Positions 7,185-15,095 of a stretch of DNA of 64,000 bases are shown in pieces (within the stretch, counting starts at the first letter, position 1; each line of letters starts with the position of its first letter). Origin of the DNA: Candidatus Eiseniibacteriota bacterium (GTDB lineage Bacteria > Eisenbacteria > RBG-16-71-46 > CAIMUX01); contig JACKCR010000002.1 in the NCBI GenBank assembly GCA_020633975.1, positions 1,674,001 to 1,738,000 on the forward strand, in the 5' to 3' direction. The notes below the pieces were generated by a model. It made no database searches. It was not told the DNA's origin and was given only the letters and a program-made list of their open reading frames with translations. The position numbers were made by a program, and so were the translations under genes.

Positions 7185-9940
7185 GCTCCCTACTCCGTCC
7201 CTTGCTCGACATCCGTTCCGAGGAACGGCTCTCCGCTCTCCTTCTCGGGTCGGCCTACTTCTTCCTTCTCATGACGCACTACCTGCTGAAGCCGGCACGC
7301 GACGCACTCTTCCTGGTTGGCGCGAGCGCGAATCAGCTCCCTTGGGTCTATCTTCTGACTGCACTACTCACCGCACCCCTCGTCGGCCTCTACATGCGGG
7401 CCAGCCGCTCGTTCACCATCCGTCAGACGCTCTACGGAACCTGGATCGGACTCGCCGTCCAACTGGTCCTCATGCGTTTCCTGCTCGGACTCGGGCACCC
7501 GTGGGTCTACTACCTGTTCTATGCGTGGGTAGGCGTGTTCGGCGCGGTCACCGTCTCCCAGTTCTGGCTCCTCGCGGGAACACACTTCGACGCCGGGCAA
7601 TCGAAGCGGATCTTCCCCCACCTCGGGACGTTCGGAATCCTCGGCGCGGCGTTCGGAGGTGAACTCACCGGCATGCTCGTGGGGGACCTCGAGGTTCCGA
7701 CGCAGGACCTTCTCTGGATCTCGCTCGTCCTCCTCTCGGTCACACTCATCTTGTTCGCCAACGTCGGAGGAAAGCGGAGCGGCGATCCAGCGTCGGCGCT
7801 TCCTTCCGAGGAAACGGGAGACGGTGGCCCGTTCGGCGCGCTGCGACTCCTACTCCGTACGCCCCACCTCGTCGCGACGGTGGGGATCATCGGGTCCACC
7901 GTCGTCGCGACCACACTCGTCGACTTCCAGTTCAAGACGCTCGCGGCGGCGAGCCGGACCGACACCGCTGCACTCACGGGGTTCCTCGCCACGTTCTATG
8001 GGCGAGTGAGCGTGATCTCGCTCCTCATCCAGATGCTCTCGCCGCTCTTCGTCAAGCGGCTCGGCGCGACCGGCATTCTCGTGCTCCTCCCCGTCGTGCT
8101 CCTCGGCGGCACCGCGGGGCTGCTCGTCTTTCCGGGGCTTCTCGCCGCAACACTCGTCCAAGGGAGCGTCCTCTCGCTCGAGTACTCCCTCGACCGCACC
8201 GGACGGGAACTCCTCTTCCTCCCCGTCCCGTCGGAGATCAAACGAAGGACGAAGCTCTTCATCGACGTGTTCGTGGACCGGACGTTCCGAGGAATCGCGG
8301 GACTACTGCTTCTCGTTCTCACCGCGCTCCTCGGATTCGGGGCGTGGCAGATCGCCTGGGTGGTTCTCGGAGTGCTCGTGGGCTGGTTGGCGCTGGTGGT
8401 CCGGATGCGTCCACAGTACGTCGACGCGTTCCGGAGAGCACTCGCGCGACGGGAGCTCGACCTCGACACCGGGCTGGCGACGCACGATCCCACCGCTCTC
8501 GGAACGCTGGTCTCCGAACTCGAAGCGGAGGACCCTCGCCGCGTTTCCTACGCTATCTCCGCGCTCGGCAGCTTTGCGCCCCGGGAACTCGAACCGTTCG
8601 GACTTCCGGCCGGACTCTGCCCTCTCGCCGCGCGGCAGGAGCCGGAGATCCGCAGTTCAGCGCTCTCCCTCCTCGCGTCCCATTGGCCGGACTACCCTGA
8701 GCTCGACGTGAGTGAGGCGGTGCGTGCGCCGGAACCGGTGGTTCGAGCAGCCGGCGTCCACCTCATGCTCGCCGCGACACCGGAAGACGAGCGTCAGGCC
8801 CAGTTCGGTGAGATGCTCCGTTCAGCCGACGAGTCGATCGTCGTTGCAGCGTTGGATACGTACGAGAAGTACGGCAGCTCCCTCGGACTCTCGCTGCGCT
8901 ACGCCGATGCGGAAGCCCATCTCGACTCTCCTCCCGCAGTGAAGGCCGCTCTGGCCGGCGCATTGGGCCGGTCGACGGATCCGGCCTTCGATCCGATCTT
9001 CGAGACGATGCTCGCGAGCCGCGACCGCTCCACCTGGCCCGCCCTCACCGAGGCGGCGGGACGAAGACGACGTCCCGAACACGTCCCATGGCTCCTCGCG
9101 CGTCTCGGTCGCGGCGAGCTCCGCCCCCTGGCCCGCCGCGCGCTCGCCGCGTACGGCGAACCGGTCATCGATACCCTCGCACTCGCAATGCGCGACCTCT
9201 CCCTCCCCCTCGAGGTGCGGGTCCAGATCCCCCGCGTCCTCGAGCGGATCGACTCCGACGAATCGATCCGCGTGCTCCTCGACGAAGTCGTCTCCGCCGG
9301 CTCTCCAGTGGCCGACGCGTGCATCGCCTCCGCCGATCGTCTCCGCAAACGTTGCCCTTGGCGGAAGGCGGACGAGTCGGACGTCCACGGGGCACTCCTT
9401 CGCATCGGCCGAGAGCAGTTCGCCGCCGACCGAAGCACGCGCGCCTTGCGCTCGTCCGAGGACGACCCGGCACTCTCTCTTCTCCGGCAGGCAGCGCGAG
9501 AGCGACGAGACCTCGCAGGCGCCCAGCTGTTCTCCATCCTCGGACTGCTCGAACGCCGTCGCGACATCGAGGGCGCGTACCGCGCACTCACGAGCCGTTC
9601 CCGAACCGACCGCGCGAACGCCCGGGAGTTCCTCATGGAAACGCTCCGCGGCGAGAGCCGGAGAGTCATCGAGTGCGCGATCGCGGACCGGAGCGGGGAA
9701 CGGAACGAGAAGGGACAGGAGCTCTACGGGCTCCGGATCGACACACCGGAGGACGCGGTCCGCTACTATCTCCGCTCGGGTCGGCCGTGGCTCAGGGCCT
9801 GCGCTATCTGGGCCGCGGCCCGGATCGCTCCGGACGTCCACCGGAAGCGGTTCCTCGAAGCCGAGGCGGACGAGTCTCCCCTCGTCCGCGAAACGGCGCG
9901 CCTCGCGCTCGGCCGGCGCGCGGTGTCGAGCGAGATCTGA
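7181..9940 (+). CDS. NTT-type nucleotide transporter fused to HEAT-repeat domain
   Basis: 919 residues. The first ~420 carry about twelve hydrophobic segments and match the ATP/ADP-translocase (Npt/NTT) superfamily as found in free-living bacteria: LMTHYLLKPARDALFLVGAS near the N-terminus, SQFWLLAGTHFDAGQSKRIF, then YSLDRTGRELLFLPVPSEIK and KLFIDVFVDRTFRG. The remaining ~490 residues are helical HEAT-like repeats (for example PEIRSSALSLLASHWPD and SPLVRETARLALGRR), expected in the cytoplasm. NTT proteins of intracellular parasites exchange ATP for ADP; the substrate of the HEAT-fused forms is not established. The start overlaps the upstream kinase and a cyclic-nucleotide-binding protein follows, so this looks like a regulated transport module. 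Confidence 0.85.
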   Translation: MSSLLRPLLDIRSEERLSALLLGSAYFFLLMTHYLLKPARDALFLVGASANQLPWVYLLTALLTAPLVGLYMRASRSFTIRQTLYGTWIGLAVQLVLMRFLLGLGHPWVYYLFYAWVGVFGAVTVSQFWLLAGTHFDAGQSKRIFPHLGTFGILGAAFGGELTGMLVGDLEVPTQDLLWISLVLLSVTLILFANVGGKRSGDPASALPSEETGDGGPFGALRLLLRTPHLVATVGIIGSTVVATTLVDFQFKTLAAASRTDTAALTGFLATFYGRVSVISLLIQMLSPLFVKRLGATGILVLLPVVLLGGTAGLLVFPGLLAATLVQGSVLSLEYSLDRTGRELLFLPVPSEIKRRTKLFIDVFVDRTFRGIAGLLLLVLTALLGFGAWQIAWVVLGVLVGWLALVVRMRPQYVDAFRRALARRELDLDTGLATHDPTALGTLVSELEAEDPRRVSYAISALGSFAPRELEPFGLPAGLCPLAARQEPEIRSSALSLLASHWPDYPELDVSEAVRAPEPVVRAAGVHLMLAATPEDERQAQFGEMLRSADESIVVAALDTYEKYGSSLGLSLRYADAEAHLDSPPAVKAALAGALGRSTDPAFDPIFETMLASRDRSTWPALTEAAGRRRRPEHVPWLLARLGRGELRPLARRALAAYGEPVIDTLALAMRDLSLPLEVRVQIPRVLERIDSDESIRVLLDEVVSAGSPVADACIASADRLRKRCPWRKADESDVHGALLRIGREQFAADRSTRALRSSEDDPALSLLRQAARERRDLAGAQLFSILGLLERRRDIEGAYRALTSRSRTDRANAREFLMETLRGESRRVIECAIADRSGERNEKGQELYGLRIDTPEDAVRYYLRSGRPWLRACAIWAAARIAPDVHRKRFLEAEADESPLVRETARLALGRRAVSSEI

Positions 9941-9995
9941 GAAAGAGCGAGATATGAGAAGGAGCGAGTTCTGATACGGAGCGAGATCCGATGCT
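9928..9995 (+). repeat. Four 17-bp tandem repeats spanning a stop codon
   Basis: Units of the form GAGCGAGATCTGAGAAA occupy 9928-9944, 9945-9961, 9962-9978 and 9979-9995. The first contains the natural stop of the transporter gene, units two and three each carry another in-phase TGA, and the last runs into the ATG of the next gene at 9991. Every unit also supplies a GGAGCGAG- or AGAGCGAG-like purine tract that could serve as a ribosome site. Confidence 0.85.
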
Positions 9996-10440
9996 GACGA
10001 CGATCGAACGCGTGATCCTCCTCCGGCGAGTCGACGTCTTCACTGGCGTGCCGACGGAGAAGCTGGCCGAGCTCGCAGCGGTGAGCGAAGAGGTCGATCG
10101 TCTGGAAGGCGACGTCCTTTTCCGCGAAAGCGAACCGTCCGATGCGCTCTACCTCGTCATCCACGGCGAGATCCGACTCACCGCCGAAGGACAGTGGGTC
10201 GCCGACGTCGGCCCGGAAGAGGCGATCGGTACCTGGGCTCTCTTCGACGACGAGCCTCGGATCGCCACCGCCACCGTCACTCGCGACGCCCGCCTCCTTC
10301 GGATCCGGACGAACCGGTTCCAGGAACTGCTCTCGGACCACACCGAAATCGCCCAGGCCGTGCTTCGAACGCTGGCGCAGCGGTTCCGATCGCTCGCCAG
10401 GGACTCCACGGATACCACGCGCACGACCCAAGCGGACTGA
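9991..10440 (+). CDS. Cyclic nucleotide-binding (CAP_ED) domain protein
   Basis: 149 residues, a single cNMP-binding beta-roll without a DNA-binding domain. The N-terminus ERVILLRRVDVFTGVPTEKLAELA is the usual entry helix, LEGDVLFRESEPSDALYLVIHGEIRL is the roll with its conserved glycines, and IGTWALFDDEPRIATATVTRDARLL corresponds to the phosphate-binding cassette, where the typical GE..(L/A)..RA motif is only partly kept. Binding of cAMP or c-di-GMP is therefore uncertain. In other genomes this domain is fused to the C-terminus of NTT-HEAT proteins; here it is a separate gene directly downstream, which supports one regulatory unit. Confidence 0.8.
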   Translation: MLTTIERVILLRRVDVFTGVPTEKLAELAAVSEEVDRLEGDVLFRESEPSDALYLVIHGEIRLTAEGQWVADVGPEEAIGTWALFDDEPRIATATVTRDARLLRIRTNRFQELLSDHTEIAQAVLRTLAQRFRSLARDSTDTTRTTQAD

Positions 10441-10484
10441 ATGCTCGCCACCGACCAACGACGTCGCGCGTCGCCCCTCTTCAG

Positions 10485-11003
10485 ATGCCATCCAACGTGC
10501 TATATTCCGACCTCGTGAGTACGACGAACGGATCCACTGGAAGGCGGATCTTCCTCATCGACGACGAGCAGCTCGTTCTCGACAGCCTCGAGACGCTTCT
10601 CACGCTCGAAACGGAACACGAGACGCACGCCTTCACCTCTCCCCGCGCGGCACTCGATGCCGCGGAGGCGGGTCAGGTCGACGTAGTCATCTCGGACTTC
10701 TTCATGCCGGAGATGGACGGAATCGCCTGTCTCACCGAGTTTCGCCGTCTCCACCCGGCCGCCCCTCGCATCCTGCTCACCGGATACGCGGACAAGGACA
10801 GCGCGATCCGGGCGATCAACCAGGTGGGGCTCTTCCAGTACTTGGAGAAGCCATGGAACAACGACGACCTGCTTCTGGTCCTGAGGAATGCGGTCGAGCG
10901 GAAGGAACTGCTGGACCTGATCGGCGAACAGGCGGCGGAGATCGAAGCCAGATCCGGCGCCCTCCGCGGTATCCGCAAGGACATCTTGCGGACCTTGGCA
11001 TAG
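10485..11003 (+). CDS. Single-domain response regulator with C-terminal helix
   Basis: 172 residues from the ATG at 10485. A GTG at 10515 is an alternative and would sit eight bases after a TATATT hexamer (10501-10506), compatible with a leaderless transcript. The receiver domain is complete: RRIFLIDDEQLVLDSLE (acidic pair), VVISDFFMPEMDG (phospho-Asp), ILLTGYAD (Thr) and YLEKPWN (Lys). The remaining ~30 residues (ELLDLIGEQAAEIEARSGAL) form a short helical tail with no output domain. It sits between the cyclic-nucleotide protein and a porin-like gene, with two kinase genes 2-4 kb downstream that could use it as phospho-acceptor. Confidence 0.85.
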   Translation: MPSNVLYSDLVSTTNGSTGRRIFLIDDEQLVLDSLETLLTLETEHETHAFTSPRAALDAAEAGQVDVVISDFFMPEMDGIACLTEFRRLHPAAPRILLTGYADKDSAIRAINQVGLFQYLEKPWNNDDLLLVLRNAVERKELLDLIGEQAAEIEARSGALRGIRKDILRTLA

Positions 11004-11005
11004 CC

Positions 11006-12394
11006 ATGGACGCCGACGGCATCCGGAAACCGAGGCAGACAGCAGGCCCGAACTCGCATCGGCTCCGCCTCCCCGCTTCGGTCCCGATCGCACTCTCCCT
11101 CGGACTCCTCCTCGCAGGGTCACTCTCCTTCGCGGGAAGTCTCGAGGACCTCTATATCGGCGGGTTCGTGAGTCAGGGCTATATCGACACGTCCGAGAAC
11201 AACTACCTGGTACCCAAGGCAAGAGAGGGCTCGGGCGAGTTCAACGAAGTCGGAGTCGCACTCTCCATCACCCCGGCCGATCGGACACGGATCGGCATCC
11301 AGTTCCTGGCCCGGGACCTGGGCGAGGAAGGCAACAACCAGGTGATGATCGACTGGGCCTTCGGGGACTACCACTGGCGGGACGATCTCGGATTCCGCGC
11401 GGGGAAGCTGAAGCTGCCCTACGGCTTCTACAACGTGGTCCGGGACGTCGACGTCGCGCGGCCGTTCGTCCTCCTGCCGCAGGGGGTCTACGACGAACGG
11501 ATCCGTGACTTCTTCACCGCGTATGAAGGCGCGAGCCTCTACGGGAACCTGCACCACGAACCCGTGGGAGACCTCGACTACGAGTTCTACGTCGGTACGC
11601 TGAACGTCCCGAGCCCCGAGTCCGGGTTCTGGGGCGACATCTTCCAACGCACGGGCGAAAGCGCCGCCGCGGACTCGTCCTTCCGGGCGGACGTCGGGGA
11701 TCTCTACGGGGTCGACGTCGAGTACATCTCCTCCGGCGGGTTCATCGATCCACACGTCGCCCTCCCCTGGCTCGTCGGTGGAGCGCTCACCTGGACACCT
11801 CCGGTCGAAGGGCTTCGCTTCGGTGGAAGCTGGCTCCGCTCGCGGTACGAAGCCAGTGCGCGTCTCCTCTTCAACGTCCAGGCCAGGGACCGTGAGACCG
11901 GGCGACCGGAGTACTTCGGCTTCGACATCCCGGATCCCAGGATCCAGGACGACGTCGAGTACATCATGTCCTTGTCCGCTGAGTTCGCACGCGACTCCTA
12001 CTCCGCGGCTCTCGAGTACACCCTCCAGAACACGGGCGGAACGGACCACGTCGGCGATACTCCGGTTACCGAGGGGTACTACCTCTCCGGCTCCTACCGG
12101 CTTCTTCGGGACATCACCGTCGGCGCCTACTACTCCCGCTACTGGAACGACCGGAACGATCGCGACGGTGAGGAAGCGCTGAGGAACGGATACCCGGAGT
12201 TCAGTGCTTGGCAACACGACCTCTGCATCAGTGCGCGGTTCGACGTATCTCCGAACTGGCTCCTCAAGCTCGAGGAGCACTGGGTCGACGGTGTCGGTCA
12301 GCTCTCGCCGTCGGAAAACCAGGACGCAAACGGACAGACGGACGCAAACCGCTATTGGTCGTACTTCGCGGCCAAGGCCACCTTCCACTTCTAG
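11006..12394 (+). CDS. Exported porin-like outer-membrane protein
   Basis: 462 residues, starting two bases after the response-regulator stop. A signal peptide with a long charged n-region ends near LSFAG. The mature part resembles phosphate-selective or OprP-type 16-stranded porins: LEDLYIGGFVSQGYIDTSEN at the start, repeated aromatic-ended amphipathic strands (YHWRDDLGFRAGKLKLPYGF, DLYGVDVEYISSGGF), and a C-terminal ...SYFAAKATFHF ending in Phe, as expected for BAM-inserted proteins. The next gene encodes a PstS-like binding protein, so uptake of an anion such as phosphate is a reasonable guess. Confidence 0.75.
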   Translation: MDADGIRKPRQTAGPNSHRLRLPASVPIALSLGLLLAGSLSFAGSLEDLYIGGFVSQGYIDTSENNYLVPKAREGSGEFNEVGVALSITPADRTRIGIQFLARDLGEEGNNQVMIDWAFGDYHWRDDLGFRAGKLKLPYGFYNVVRDVDVARPFVLLPQGVYDERIRDFFTAYEGASLYGNLHHEPVGDLDYEFYVGTLNVPSPESGFWGDIFQRTGESAAADSSFRADVGDLYGVDVEYISSGGFIDPHVALPWLVGGALTWTPPVEGLRFGGSWLRSRYEASARLLFNVQARDRETGRPEYFGFDIPDPRIQDDVEYIMSLSAEFARDSYSAALEYTLQNTGGTDHVGDTPVTEGYYLSGSYRLLRDITVGAYYSRYWNDRNDRDGEEALRNGYPEFSAWQHDLCISARFDVSPNWLLKLEEHWVDGVGQLSPSENQDANGQTDANRYWSYFAAKATFHF

Positions 12395-12405
12395 AGGCGA
12401 ACCGG

Positions 12406-12915
12406 ATGCGAACCGAACGCACATGCAAGCCTCTCGAGAGAGGATTCCGGCGCCACCTGACCGCCGGAAGAGGGTTGGCCGCACTCTGGCTCCTCGTCTC
12501 GCTTCTTTCGGTCGCTCCGATCCACCAGACGGACGCCCGCGCCGCACGCAAGGAAACCCGCGTCGCGATCATCGCGAACCCCTCCGTATCCGTGGACTCG
12601 CTCGAGGTCGTCGATCTGCAACGGATCTACCTGAGCAAACGGACGCGCTGGCCGGACGACACACGGATCGTCGCGACGATGCTCAAGGGTGGATCGATCC
12701 ACAAGAGTTTCGTGGAGGACATCCTGGAACGCTCCGTCTCCAAGTTCGCGACGTACTGGAAGCAGATCGTATTCACGGGACAGGGGGTCCCGCCCAAGGC
12801 GTTCGACACCGAAGAGGAGCTGATCGAGTTCGTGGCGCAAACTCCGGGATCGATCGGATACGTCTCGATTCAGACCCCCACGGCCGGAGTCCACAGCATC
12901 GCTCTCGTCCGTTGA
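12406..12915 (+). CDS. PstS-like phosphate-family periplasmic binding protein, short form
   Basis: 169 residues; ATG at 12406 with GAGGCG about 9 bases upstream. A hydrophobic signal segment spans residues ~24-42. The mature part shows the compact PBP-like fold seen in short phosphate ABC substrate-binding homologues: VAIIANPSVSVDSLEVVDLQ, IYLSKRTRWPDDTRI, KSFVEDILERSVSKFATYWK and the closing FVAQTPGSIGYVS. These short forms usually lack ABC transporter partners and are thought to sense rather than import. Position between a porin-like gene and two sensor kinases fits a sensory role. The stop codon lies in a 17-base tandem repeat. Confidence 0.8.
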   Translation: MRTERTCKPLERGFRRHLTAGRGLAALWLLVSLLSVAPIHQTDARAARKETRVAIIANPSVSVDSLEVVDLQRIYLSKRTRWPDDTRIVATMLKGGSIHKSFVEDILERSVSKFATYWKQIVFTGQGVPPKAFDTEEELIEFVAQTPGSIGYVSIQTPTAGVHSIALVR

Positions 12916-12944
12916 CCGCTGACTACCGTTGTCCGCTGACCACC
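12911..12944 (+). repeat. Two 17-bp tandem repeats over a stop codon
   Basis: Two units (12911-12927 and 12928-12944) match at 15 of 17 positions, the first being GTTGACCGCTGACTACC. The first unit contains the stop codon of the PstS-like gene. Unit length equals that of the array at 9928-9995, but the sequence is different. Confidence 0.8.
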
Positions 12945-13001
12945 AGGGAGTCAGGTGCAGACACACGCTGACTCCCGGAGGAACCTCGGGATCGCACTTC
13001 G

Positions 13002-15095
13002 ATGAAGTTCTCGCAGAAGATCCTCCTCCTCCCCGGGTTGGCGTTCATCGCCTTCCTCGCATTCTTCGTGGTCGGAAAGAACCTCGCGGACGAGAGTGCG
13101 GAACGGATCGCGGACATCGAAGACCGCTACTTCCGCCAGCTCGAGATCAGCGTGCTCTTGGAGCAGTTCGCCACGGAGACCCAGCACGCCTTCAGCCTCG
13201 CGATCGCAAACGATGAGGAGTTCGACCTGGAGAATGCGGAGGCGGCCCGGGAATCGTTCCTGGCGAGAGTCGATGAAGGGCTCGCCGCACCGAAGCTGGC
13301 ACACGAGGAGCTGCTCTCGCTCCGAGACGCCTATGTCGCGTACTACGACAAAGCGATGGCGGTGGCGCGGACCGCGCTAGAGACGCCGTTCGCGGAGTAC
13401 ACCGACGAGGACTTCCGCGAGCAACTCGAAGCCCGCGCCCAGTACACGGATCTCATCGCCCAGCTCGCGGAGGCGCGCGTCCTCAACCGGCAGCGGATCG
13501 ACGAAGCGTTTCGCTTCGGGCGCATCCGGGCACGGCAAGGCGGCAAGGCTCTGCGGCTCACGGCGCTCGTGACCGTGGCCCTCCTCCTCGTCCTCTCCGT
13601 CGGAGTCATCCTCTCGCTGGTGAGGCCACTCCGCGTGATCACGACCGGAACCGAGGCGATCGCGTCCGGCGACCTCTACCAGACGATCGACTACCGTTCG
13701 AACGACGATCTCGGGCGACTCGCCGACTCCTTCCGCAAGATGCAGAAGAGCCTCATCGCAGACATCGGCCGGAGGAAGGCGATCGAAGCGCAGCTCCGGA
13801 CGAACGAGGAACGGCTCGCCCTCGCCTTCGAGGTGGCGAACGATGGACTCTGGGACCACAGGATCGACACGGGCGACATCTACCTCAGCCCCCGGTTCTT
13901 CTCGCTCCTCGGCTATGACGCTGGGGATCTCGATCCCAGCTTCCGGACCATCGCGACGCTCACCCACCCGGAAGAAGAGGACCATATCGCGGAGCAGTTC
14001 CAGCGACATCTCCACGAGGGAGTCCCGTTCCTGGAAGAGATGCGCCTACGCTGCAAAGACGGCTCTTGGCGCTGGTTCCACGTCGTGGGCCGGATCGTCG
14101 AAGTGGACACCGAAGGGAAGCCGACCCGCACCGTGGGCACGGTGTCGGACGTGACCGCCCGCAAGGAAGCCGAACAGCAGCTCGCGGCGGCCCAGGACGA
14201 GCTCCTCGAGTCCGCTCGCGGAGCCGGAATGGCGGAGATCGCGACCAGCGTGCTCCACAACGTGGGCAACGTTCTCAACGCGGCGACCACCTCCGCCTCG
14301 GTCCTCGCCCACACCGTCACCCAGTCACGGCTCTCCTCCCTTCGCAGGCTCGCCGAGGTAGTGCGGGAGCGAGAGGGCGACTTCGCCGACTACGTGGCCA
14401 AGGATCCGCAGGGGCAGAAGCTGCCGGGCTTCCTGGTCTCTCTCACCGACGTGCTATCGGCCGAGCACGAGCGACTCGAGCTCGAAGTCGAGCGGCTCGC
14501 CAAGAGCCACGAACACATCAAGGAGATCATCGCGCTCCAGCAGAACTACGCTGGCATCTCGGGCGCGACCGAAGACCTCCACCCGCGGAGCCTGATCGAC
14601 GACGCGCTCCAGCTCGTGGGAGGTTCGTTCGAGCGACACCACATCGACGTCACGATCGAAGCGGACGCAGAGGTCCCGCGGGTGCGCGTGGAAACGCATC
14701 TCGCTCTCCAGATCCTGGTCAACCTGCTCAAGAACGCACGGGATGCGATCAAGGAGCTGCACTCTCAGGCCCCCGATCTCGTGACCACCGAGAGGCCTGC
14801 CGTCGCCATCGCCATCCGACAGAAGTCCGAGGGCTACGTGACGATCGAGGTCACCGACAGCGGAATCGGAATCGAGCCCAACCTCATGGACAGGATCTTC
14901 GCGTACGGATTCACCACGAAACGGGAAGGTCATGGGTTCGGGCTCCACGGTGCGGCGAACGCGGCCAGGGAAATGGGCGGTTCGCTGGAGGCGACGAGTG
15001 GAGGACGCGGCAAAGGAGCCACGTTCATCTACACCCTGCCCGTAGCGGGACGAAGAGACGCCACGTCCTCGAAGGATCCAAAGGGAGCCGCATGA
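13002..15095 (+). CDS. Sensor histidine kinase: periplasmic loop, HAMP, PAS, HNxGN-type kinase
   Basis: 697 residues. Transmembrane segments at about 7-25 and 184-206 bracket a ~160-residue helical periplasmic domain. A HAMP domain (about 207-255) and a PAS domain (about 270-390, with RCKDGSWRWFHVVGRIVEV and a PAC motif) follow. The phospho-acceptor is in AEIATSVLHNVGNVLNA (H419), the divergent HNxGN variant of the H-box. The ATPase domain has the N-box LVNLLKNARDAIKEL, EVTDSGIGI and EGHGFGLHGAANAAREMGGS. The stop overlaps the start of the next kinase gene (ATGA). The periplasmic domain could read out the PstS-like protein encoded just upstream. Confidence 0.88.
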   Translation: MKFSQKILLLPGLAFIAFLAFFVVGKNLADESAERIADIEDRYFRQLEISVLLEQFATETQHAFSLAIANDEEFDLENAEAARESFLARVDEGLAAPKLAHEELLSLRDAYVAYYDKAMAVARTALETPFAEYTDEDFREQLEARAQYTDLIAQLAEARVLNRQRIDEAFRFGRIRARQGGKALRLTALVTVALLLVLSVGVILSLVRPLRVITTGTEAIASGDLYQTIDYRSNDDLGRLADSFRKMQKSLIADIGRRKAIEAQLRTNEERLALAFEVANDGLWDHRIDTGDIYLSPRFFSLLGYDAGDLDPSFRTIATLTHPEEEDHIAEQFQRHLHEGVPFLEEMRLRCKDGSWRWFHVVGRIVEVDTEGKPTRTVGTVSDVTARKEAEQQLAAAQDELLESARGAGMAEIATSVLHNVGNVLNAATTSASVLAHTVTQSRLSSLRRLAEVVREREGDFADYVAKDPQGQKLPGFLVSLTDVLSAEHERLELEVERLAKSHEHIKEIIALQQNYAGISGATEDLHPRSLIDDALQLVGGSFERHHIDVTIEADAEVPRVRVETHLALQILVNLLKNARDAIKELHSQAPDLVTTERPAVAIAIRQKSEGYVTIEVTDSGIGIEPNLMDRIFAYGFTTKREGHGFGLHGAANAAREMGGSLEATSGGRGKGATFIYTLPVAGRRDATSSKDPKGAA

